Assembly: GCA_036274635.1 (NCBI GenBank)
Contig: DASUFI010000189.1
Location: forward strand, 1 to 21,279
Source of the DNA: DASUFI01 sp036274635
GTDB lineage: Bacteria; Planctomycetota; B15-G4
Direction: 5' to 3'
DNA: 21,279 bases
Part shown: piece by piece, positions 16,044 to 21,279 of the stretch
How the letters are laid out: each line of letters opens with the position of its first letter
How positions within the stretch are numbered: position 1 is the stretch's first letter
The notes under the pieces: generated by a model
Databases searched by the model: none
What the model was told of the DNA's origin: nothing
Seen by the model: the letters and a program-made list of their open reading frames with translations, nothing else
Program-made: the position numbers and the translations under genes

Positions 16044-16751
16044 ATGAGAATGGCCGCGCTTCGGTCCTTGTCCGGAAAGAGTGCCGCGCTCGGTGCGGCG
16101 GTGGTGGTCGCGAGCCTGCTCGTGCTCGGCGCCACGACGACGCCCGCGCCCGCCGCGGCCGCCGAGAACCACTACATCGGCGCCGCCCAGTGCCGGAACT
16201 GCCACAAGTCGGCGGCCGCCGGCAACCAGTACGGCATTTGGGAGAGCGTGAGCCACTCCGACGCGTTCGTGACGCTGGGCACGGACGCGGCCAAGGAAGT
16301 GGCCAGGAAGCTCGGCGTCGAGGATCCGCAGAAGGATCCCAAGTGCCTCAAGTGCCACGTCACCGGCGCGGGCGAGGCGGCGGAGAAGTTCGCCAGCAGC
16401 TTCGAGGCCGACATGGGCGTGCAGTGCGAGACCTGCCACGGCCCCGGCGAGATCCACAAGAAGACGCGCTTCGCGGCGGCTGCCAGCGCCAAGCCCGGCG
16501 AGCGGATGACGGTGGGCGCGGACGAGATCAACTCCCATCCGTCGCCCGCCGGCTGCCTCGTCTGCCACAGCAAGGACAGCCCGACCTACAAGCCCTTCTG
16601 CTTCGCCAAGTACCAGGCGGAGATCCGCCACCTCGACCCGCGCAAGACGCGGCCGGCCGAGGAGCAGGCGAAGATCGACGAGAAGTGCGGCTGCGGCGAC
16701 ACGTGCACCTGCGACGGCTCGACGACCGCCGGCTGCGGGGGCGGCAAGTAA
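16044..16751 (+). CDS. Periplasmic tetrahaem cytochrome c554-like protein with Cys-rich tail
   Basis: A 235-residue exported c-type cytochrome with ATG start and GAGGTG upstream. The signal peptide ends at an AxA-type site in APAAAAENHY. Four CXXCH motifs (CRNCH, CLKCH, CETCH, CLVCH) and the spacing, with YIGAAQCRNCH near the N-terminus and QYGIWESVSHSDAF just after, match the cytochrome c554 family. In Nitrosomonas this protein accepts electrons from hydroxylamine oxidoreductase, and related proteins are general periplasmic carriers. No hydroxylamine oxidoreductase gene is nearby. As last gene of the cluster it could shuttle electrons between the inner-membrane quinol pool and the outer-membrane conduit; that is inference. 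Unusual is the C-terminal tail KCGCGDTCTCDGSTTAGC, five cysteines without histidines, which could bind a metal other than haem. Confidence 0.87.
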   Translation: MRMAALRSLSGKSAALGAAVVVASLLVLGATTTPAPAAAAENHYIGAAQCRNCHKSAAAGNQYGIWESVSHSDAFVTLGTDAAKEVARKLGVEDPQKDPKCLKCHVTGAGEAAEKFASSFEADMGVQCETCHGPGEIHKKTRFAAAASAKPGERMTVGADEINSHPSPAGCLVCHSKDSPTYKPFCFAKYQAEIRHLDPRKTRPAEEQAKIDEKCGCGDTCTCDGSTTAGCGGGK

Positions 16752-16857
16752 GGGCGATCCAGCGACCTGCCGCCGCGCGTCGCCGCTCAGCGGCCGGCCG
16801 CCGACCTCGCCATCAACCGCGTCGAACCCGGCCCGCTGCAGCCGCGACCCGGCACAC

Positions 16858-16883
16858 CTATGGCCACCATCGCAACTTGCTAT
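16858..16883 (+). promoter_or_regulatory. Candidate OxyR-type site (two CTAT elements) upstream of ahpC
   Basis: CTAT occurs at 16858-16861 and 16880-16883, 22 bases or about two helical turns apart, and abuts the candidate -35. OxyR sites are built from ATAG/CTAT elements spaced about one turn apart. The two inner elements are not recognisable, so this is weak, but an OxyR-like gene lies downstream in the window. Confidence 0.25.
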
Positions 16884-16912
16884 TGGACCGTGTCCGGCGA
16901 CGGCCCTAGTGT
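16883..16912 (+). promoter_or_regulatory. Candidate promoter for the ahpC-ahpD pair
   Basis: TTGGAC (16883-16888) and TAGTGT (16907-16912) are separated by 18 bases, in the 225-base gap before ahpC. The leader would be about 58 bases and includes AAGGAG at 16964-16969. Confidence 0.45.
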
Positions 16913-16976
16913 CCGGCGTCCCGGGTGAGCGCCGCGCGTGCGGCTCCGCCCGACGCCTCGACCAAGGAGTCCTGCC

Positions 16977-17513
16977 GTGCTCACCGTTGGCGATCGCTTC
17001 CCCGCCTTCAACCTCAAGGCCGTGTCGGGCAACGACCCGGCCACCGCCTTCCGCGACGTCGACCAGACCACGTGGCGCGCGCAGTGGCTGGTGCTGGTCT
17101 TCTATCCCAAGGACTTCACCTTCGTGTGCCCGACGGAGCTGGCCGGCTTCGGCAAGCTGGTGCGCGAGTTCGCGGACCGCGACGCGCAGGTGCTGGGCGT
17201 GAGCACGGACAGCGAGTTCGTGCACCTCGCGTGGCGCCAGAGTCACGCGGACCTCAAGGCCCTGCCCTACCCGCTGCTCTCCGACCTGCGCCGCGACCTC
17301 TCGGCCGAGCTCGGCATCCTCGACCCGGACGGCGTCGCGCGCCGCGCCACCTACGTGGTGGACCCGCAAGGCATCATCCGCTTCGCGATGGTGACCGACG
17401 GCAAGGTCGGCCGCAGCCCGGACGAGGTGCTGCGCGTGCTCGACGCGCTGCAGACGGACGAGCTGTGCCCGTGCAACTGGAAGCCCGGCCAGCCCACGCT
17501 GCAGGTGGCCTGA
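16977..17513 (+). CDS. ahpC: Peroxiredoxin AhpC
   Basis: A cytoplasmic thiol peroxidase that reduces hydrogen peroxide, organic hydroperoxides and peroxynitrite. The 178-residue protein has the peroxidatic cysteine Cys51 in DFTFVCPTEL and the C-terminal DELCPCNWKPGQPTL with Cys164 and Cys166. Two cysteines in this C-terminal CxC arrangement, three in all, resemble mycobacterial AhpC (Cys61, Cys174, Cys176) rather than the AhpF-dependent enteric form. That fits the presence of ahpD instead of ahpF. The GTG start is supported by AAGGAG 7 bases upstream (16964-16969); the open frame extends a little further upstream but is unsupported. The stop codon shares one base with the ahpD start. Confidence 0.95.
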   Translation: MLTVGDRFPAFNLKAVSGNDPATAFRDVDQTTWRAQWLVLVFYPKDFTFVCPTELAGFGKLVREFADRDAQVLGVSTDSEFVHLAWRQSHADLKALPYPLLSDLRRDLSAELGILDPDGVARRATYVVDPQGIIRFAMVTDGKVGRSPDEVLRVLDALQTDELCPCNWKPGQPTLQVA

Positions 17514-18073
17514 TGAGCCTCGACGAGCTGCTGGCCGCCGACACCGCCAAGGACCTGCGCCTCAACCTGCGCGTGCTGCGCGAGCCGAAGGCGCTCTCGC
17601 CCGCGCAGGCCTGGGGCGCAGCGCTGGCCGCGGCGCACGCGGCGCGCGGCGCCTCGGTGCTGCGCGCGGTGGCGGCCGAGGCGGCGGGCCAGCTGCCCCC
17701 CGAGGCCGCGCGCGGCGCCACGCTGGCGGCCACGCTCATGGGCATGAACAATGTCTACTACCGCTTCACGCACCTCGTCGGCGCGCCCGAGTACGCGCAG
17801 ATGCCGGCCGGCCTGCGCATGCAGGGCATGGCCAACCCGGGCGTGCCGCGCCTGGACTTCGAGCTGTGGTCGCTGGCGGCCTCGGCCGTGAACGGCTGCG
17901 GCTCGTGCCTCGCCGCGCACGAGAAGCAGCTACGCGCGGCGGGCGCCACGCCCGAGATGGTGCAGGAGGCCGCGCGCATCGCGGCCATCGTGCACGCCGC
18001 GGCCGTCGCGGTGGAGGGCGCGGAGGCACTAGCTGCCGATCCGAACAGGCTGGCCGCCGCGCCGGAGAACTGA
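17513..18073 (+). CDS. ahpD: Alkylhydroperoxidase AhpD
   Basis: A 186-residue AhpD-family protein. In Mycobacterium tuberculosis AhpD, a CxxC protein reduced through dihydrolipoamide, hands electrons to AhpC. The active-site signature is SAVNGCGSCLAAHE with Cys129, Cys132 and His136, and the catalytic glutamate is Glu117 in FELWS. These correspond to Cys130, Cys133, His137 and Glu118 of the mycobacterial protein. The histidine between the two cysteines there (His132) is serine here, so proton relay may differ. NNVYYRFTHLVG is the conserved helix of the family. The start ATG overlaps the ahpC stop (TGATG), so translation is coupled and the pair forms one operon. Length is typical of the family. 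Confidence 0.94.
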   Translation: MSLDELLAADTAKDLRLNLRVLREPKALSPAQAWGAALAAAHAARGASVLRAVAAEAAGQLPPEAARGATLAATLMGMNNVYYRFTHLVGAPEYAQMPAGLRMQGMANPGVPRLDFELWSLAASAVNGCGSCLAAHEKQLRAAGATPEMVQEAARIAAIVHAAAVAVEGAEALAADPNRLAAAPEN

Positions 18074-18123
18074 GCGGCATGCGGCTGCATGCTGCGTCGG
18101 CGGGCGGCGGATGGCCGGCCCGT

Positions 18124-18129
18124 TAGACT
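18124..18129 (+). promoter_or_regulatory. -10-like hexamer placed for a leaderless transcript
   Basis: TAGACT ends 7 bases before the ATG at 18137, so transcription would start at or next to the A of the start codon. No Shine-Dalgarno sequence precedes this ATG, and no clear -35 is visible. Confidence 0.35.
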
Positions 18130-18136
18130 GGCGCGC

Positions 18137-20689
18137 ATGCAGACGACGATGCGGCGCGGGCTGTTCGTCACCCTCGGGCTGCTCGCAGGCCTCGCCGTCG
18201 GCGTCCTGCTCCACCAGGTGCCGGCGACCGGCGCGCCGACGTCCGGAGCGGCGCCGCTCGAACCGGCGTCGCCTGTCGCCGACGCGCCGCGCATTGCTCC
18301 GCTGCCCGAGGTCGACGCGGCCGCGGCGCTTCCGCTCGACGAGCACGCCTCATCCGGCAGCGAGGCGGACCCGGCCGGCCGGTCGCAGGGCCTCGACTTG
18401 ACCCTCGTCCATGTCGACGGCGCGCCGGCCGCCGGCGCGACGGTCCTGCTGGCGCGCGCAGACGTGCTGCTGGCCGCGGGGCGAACGGACGACCTCGGCC
18501 GCGTGCGGCTCACGCCGGCGCAGGATCTCGCGCCCAGGCTCACGCCGTCGCCCGAGCTGATCGTCGGCGGCGTGTGCGACGTGCCCGAGCGCCTGCCGCT
18601 CGAGTCCACCGACGCCCAGCAGCGGATCGTGCTCGGCAAGGGGTTGCGCGTCGAGGGCCACATCCTGCTGGATGGCGCGGCGCCGACCGAACCGCTGCTC
18701 CTCGCGCTGCAGGCGCTGCCCCGCAAGCGCGAGCGCGACGTGCCCGAGGGTCCCGTTTCCCAGGCGCTCTACGTGTCCATCGCCGGCCAGGCGACCGGCA
18801 GCACCTTCAATGCGCAGGTCGTCGGAGCGGGCGGCCACTTCGAGTTCTCGGGGCTGCCGCCCGGCTGGAACGGCCGCTTCGTGCTGCACCGTTCGCTCGT
18901 GCCGGAGGGCGGCGCCAACGCGCTGCGCGTGCAGGCACCGGCGACGGGTGTGGAGCTGAGACTCAGCCGGTCGTCCACGATCCACGGTCGCGTGGTCGAG
19001 CCCGGCGGCGGTGTGGCCGTCCCCTTCGCGGCGATCGCCTTTCAGCAGCACCGGCCGCGCGGCGACGCGTCGTCCTCCTTCGTGAGCGGCGCCGACGGAC
19101 GCTTCGAGATCCCGCTGGATGCCGCCGACGACTTGCAATCCCTGGACCTCCGCATCGCGCATCCCGGAGGCAGCGCCTTTCGCGAGCTGCAATGGACCGG
19201 AGAGGAGCTGCGCGTCCGCGCCGACCGTGGCGACATCGAGCTCGTCCCGACGCGAGCCACGCTGCACTTCCGCGCGATCGAACGCGACGGGGCCGCGGTC
19301 GCCGGCGCCATCGCGCGCGCCGAGGACATGCTGGGCGCCCGCAGCGCGCCGACCGACGCGCAAGGACTGGGCGAGCTGCGCGGCGTGCCGCCGGAGACGG
19401 CCCTGGTGACCGTGTGGGCGCAGCGCCACGGCGTGGCGCGAGTCGATCTGTCGGCGGTGCAGACCGACACGAGCCCCGGCGATCCGCTGGTCGTCGTCCT
19501 CGACCGCTGTCCGTCACTCGACGTCCTGCTCCAGCGCGGCGCCGGCGTCGTCGCGGTCGACCTGCTCGTCGTGGTCGAGAGTGACGGTCCCATGTTCAGC
19601 GCGCCGTCCCGGGTCCATGGCACGGTCGCCCAGGAGGCTTTCGCGCCCGATGACATGGCGTTCGAGGTCGGCACGAGTCCGCTGGCGCGCTCGGCCTTCA
19701 CGTCTCAGGGCGTCGATGCGCAGCCCTCGCACGGCTCGGCTTCATTCCGGCCAGACGCGTCCGGGCGCGTGAGTCTCTCCATGATCGTTCCGCAGCGACC
19801 CTTCGACCTTAGCGTGCAGGACGTGGGCGGCAGCGTGGTGTGGGGGCCCGAGACACTCCAACTGGCGCCCGAGGAGGGGCGCACGGTGCAGGTGCTGATC
19901 GACCACGACCCGAGAGACCTGCTCGTGCACGTCACCGACCTGGCTGGCCAGCCACTCGAGTTCGCGTACGTCGACGTGCTGCACGATGGCCACGCCGGCT
20001 CCACTCAGGGCGCGACCCGCGCGGACGGGACGGTCACCCTGAGCCGACTCTACTCGGACTCGGTCTCGCTCGCCGTCGATTGTGAAGGTTATGTGACCGA
20101 GACGCTCGATCGTGTGGTGGTCGCCGTCGGGCGGGTGGACGTGAGGCTCGCTCCGGGTCGCACCGTGCACGTCCGGGTTCGCGATGGAGCGGGCCGTCCG
20201 GCGCTGGCGACGACAGTCCGCGCGCGCCGGGACGGGCACGCAGTCGGCCGTGCGGGGCCCGTGGCCTGCGCCGATGGCGACGAGTCGGCGCAGCTCGGCG
20301 CCTGCTGGAGCTGCAGCGATCTGCCCTCCGGGACGCTCAGCTTCGAGGCGCTCGTGTGCGGGCAGGCCTTCGTCGCTACGGCGTCGGGCGAGCTGTCGGA
20401 CGTGGACATCCTCGTGCCCGCGGTCGGCACGCTGGTCGCGCGCCTCGATCTGCCACGGGAAGACGCGGCACTGCGCCTCGAGGTGGCCGGCGTCAAAGGC
20501 ATCGCGATCGAGCACGCGCTCGAGATCCCGGAATGGGCTCGCGGCGAGAGCCGGATCGCGGGCCTGCTTCCGGGCAGCTACCGGATCTCGCTCGTGCAGC
20601 CGTCCACGGGCGTCGCACTCGCCGGACCGCAGGTCGTGGAGGTTTCCGCTGAGGTCGACACCGTGGTCGTGCTGAGCGCCGCGCACTGA
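18137..20689 (+). CDS. Membrane-anchored large protein with repeated beta-sandwich (carboxypeptidase-regulatory-like) domains
   Basis: An 850-residue protein from ATG 18137; ATG 18149 is an alternative four codons later. RRGLFVTLGLLAGLAVGVLL at about residues 6-25 is a membrane anchor or signal peptide. A Pro/Ala/acid-rich linker extends to about 80. The rest consists of repeated beta-rich modules with turns typical of carboxypeptidase-regulatory/Cna-B-like folds: FSGLPPGWNGRFVL, LRGVPPETALVTVWA, CSDLPSGTLSFEALV and LLPGSYRISLVQ, plus GADGRFEIPL and RADGTVTLSRL. I see no enzyme motif. The plan (short basic N-terminus, anchor, low-complexity linker, tandem beta modules) is the same as in the 661-residue minus-strand protein near the left end, so the two are probably distant paralogues. 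It lies between ahpD and the oxyR-like gene, but nothing ties it to peroxide defence. Confidence 0.85.
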   Translation: MQTTMRRGLFVTLGLLAGLAVGVLLHQVPATGAPTSGAAPLEPASPVADAPRIAPLPEVDAAAALPLDEHASSGSEADPAGRSQGLDLTLVHVDGAPAAGATVLLARADVLLAAGRTDDLGRVRLTPAQDLAPRLTPSPELIVGGVCDVPERLPLESTDAQQRIVLGKGLRVEGHILLDGAAPTEPLLLALQALPRKRERDVPEGPVSQALYVSIAGQATGSTFNAQVVGAGGHFEFSGLPPGWNGRFVLHRSLVPEGGANALRVQAPATGVELRLSRSSTIHGRVVEPGGGVAVPFAAIAFQQHRPRGDASSSFVSGADGRFEIPLDAADDLQSLDLRIAHPGGSAFRELQWTGEELRVRADRGDIELVPTRATLHFRAIERDGAAVAGAIARAEDMLGARSAPTDAQGLGELRGVPPETALVTVWAQRHGVARVDLSAVQTDTSPGDPLVVVLDRCPSLDVLLQRGAGVVAVDLLVVVESDGPMFSAPSRVHGTVAQEAFAPDDMAFEVGTSPLARSAFTSQGVDAQPSHGSASFRPDASGRVSLSMIVPQRPFDLSVQDVGGSVVWGPETLQLAPEEGRTVQVLIDHDPRDLLVHVTDLAGQPLEFAYVDVLHDGHAGSTQGATRADGTVTLSRLYSDSVSLAVDCEGYVTETLDRVVVAVGRVDVRLAPGRTVHVRVRDGAGRPALATTVRARRDGHAVGRAGPVACADGDESAQLGACWSCSDLPSGTLSFEALVCGQAFVATASGELSDVDILVPAVGTLVARLDLPREDAALRLEVAGVKGIAIEHALEIPEWARGESRIAGLLPGSYRISLVQPSTGVALAGPQVVEVSAEVDTVVVLSAAH

Positions 20690-20724
20690 CGCTTCGACAT
20701 GCCGAGTCCGGGACTTCCCGGCCG

Positions 20725-20730
20725 TATGAT
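20725..20730 (+). promoter_or_regulatory. -10-like hexamer of the oxyR-like gene, placed for a leaderless transcript
   Basis: TATGAT, one mismatch from TATAAT, ends 6 bases before the ATG at 20737. No Shine-Dalgarno sequence is present. The spacing would put the transcription start at the start codon. Confidence 0.45.
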
Positions 20731-20736
20731 GCGCTG

Positions 20737-21279
20737 ATGGCCCGCCGCCCGCGCCCCACGCTGCGCCAGCTCGAGTACCTCGTCGCCGTCGCGGAGACGC
20801 TGAACTTCCGCGTGGCCGCCGAGCGCTGCCACGTGAGCCAGCCCTCGCTCTCCGAGCAGATCCGGCTGCTCGAGGAGCAGCTCGGCGTGCGGCTGCTGGA
20901 GCGCGACAGCCAGCGCGTGGCGCTCACTGCGGCCGGCAAGCAGGTGCTGGAGCGCGCGCGCGCCGTGCTGGGCGACGTGGACGGCCTCGTGGACGCCGCG
21001 CTGGGCCAGGGCGGGCCGCTCTGTGGGCCGCTGGCGCTGGGCGCGATCCCCACCGTCGCGCCCTACGTGCTGCCCGGCCTGCTGAGCGCCACGCGCCGCG
21101 CCCACCCCAAGCTGCGCCTCGTGCTGCGCGAGGCGCGCACGGCCACGCTGGTGGAGGAGCTGCGCGCGGGGCGCCTCGACGCCGCGCTGCTGGCCCTGCC
21201 CGTCGACGTCGCCGGCCTCACCGCGGTGCCGGTCGGCCTCGATCCTTTCCTGCTCGCCGCGCCGCGCGGCCACCGCCTC
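20737..21279 (+). CDS. oxyR: LysR-family regulator, OxyR-like, cut by window edge
   Basis: The first 181 residues of a LysR-type transcription factor; the remainder lies beyond the window. The N-terminal winged helix-turn-helix is complete: TLRQLEYLVAVAETLNF, RVAAERCHVSQPSLSEQIRL and LEEQLGVRLLERD. The effector-binding domain begins at about residue 90 with GPLALGAIPTVAPYVLPGLL. The TLRQLEYLVAVAETLNFRxAAE opening and the GAIPTVAPYxLP segment are characteristic of OxyR, the peroxide sensor, rather than of LysR proteins in general. The sensing cysteines (199 and 208 in E. coli) are outside the window, so redox sensing cannot be checked. Presence near ahpC-ahpD supports the assignment. There is a weak possibility that it is another LysR protein of similar sequence. 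Confidence 0.85.
   Translation, partial: MARRPRPTLRQLEYLVAVAETLNFRVAAERCHVSQPSLSEQIRLLEEQLGVRLLERDSQRVALTAAGKQVLERARAVLGDVDGLVDAALGQGGPLCGPLALGAIPTVAPYVLPGLLSATRRAHPKLRLVLREARTATLVEELRAGRLDAALLALPVDVAGLTAVPVGLDPFLLAAPRGHRL

Noticed and set aside
16790..16801. 12-base perfect palindrome GCGGCCGGCCGC after the tetrahaem cytochrome gene
   Set aside because: No loop, no T-run, and such palindromes are expected by chance at this GC content; not called a terminator or operator.

Overview
The window is very GC-rich and densely coded, with almost every third codon position G or C. It comes from a Gram-negative bacterium: it encodes several lipoproteins, an outer-membrane beta-barrel and secreted multiheme cytochromes. 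The abundance of membrane-anchored proteins with repeated carboxypeptidase-regulatory-like beta domains, GTG starts and a peroxidase remnant of a type I associate with Planctomycetota would suit that phylum. Myxococcota, Acidobacteriota or another deep-branching group cannot be excluded, so the taxonomy is an inference only.

Left part (1-8330), housekeeping and unlinked genes: the C-terminal part of primosomal helicase PriA; a large anchored beta-domain protein and an RraA-family protein on the minus strand; an O6-alkylguanine-DNA methyltransferase overlapping a small mono-heme lipoprotein gene; an unrecognised minus-strand protein; cystathionine beta-synthase with a C-terminal CBS-domain pair, overlapping a SnoaL-like lipoprotein gene; and a convergent NYN/PIN-like nuclease gene with its own near-consensus promoter.

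Middle (8331-16751): a 99-residue Cys-rich protein, a decayed di-heme peroxidase fragment with its surviving terminator, then the most interesting part of the window. This is a five-gene plus-strand cluster: a barrel-type putative lipoprotein, a lipoprotein with 13 CXXCH motifs, a 1151-residue OmcA/MtrC-type decaheme lipoprotein, a membrane-anchored protein of unknown function, and a cytochrome c554-like tetraheme protein. Together they carry 27 haem-binding motifs. The gene content matches a porin-cytochrome conduit that moves electrons across the outer membrane, as in MtrCAB, but with unfamiliar components: a barrel that does not look like MtrB, 13 motifs instead of about 10 in the inner cytochrome, and a greatly enlarged cysteine-free central domain in the surface cytochrome.

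Right part (16752-21279), peroxide defence: ahpC (three-cysteine AhpC) and ahpD overlap by one base. They are followed by a second large anchored beta-domain protein and the start of an OxyR-like LysR regulator. AhpD is known to recycle AhpC in mycobacteria, and OxyR-type regulators commonly control such pairs. A candidate promoter with two CTAT elements 22 bp apart lies before ahpC. Two genes here, and possibly one further left, have a -10-like hexamer ending 6-7 bases before the start codon and no Shine-Dalgarno sequence, which suggests leaderless transcripts.
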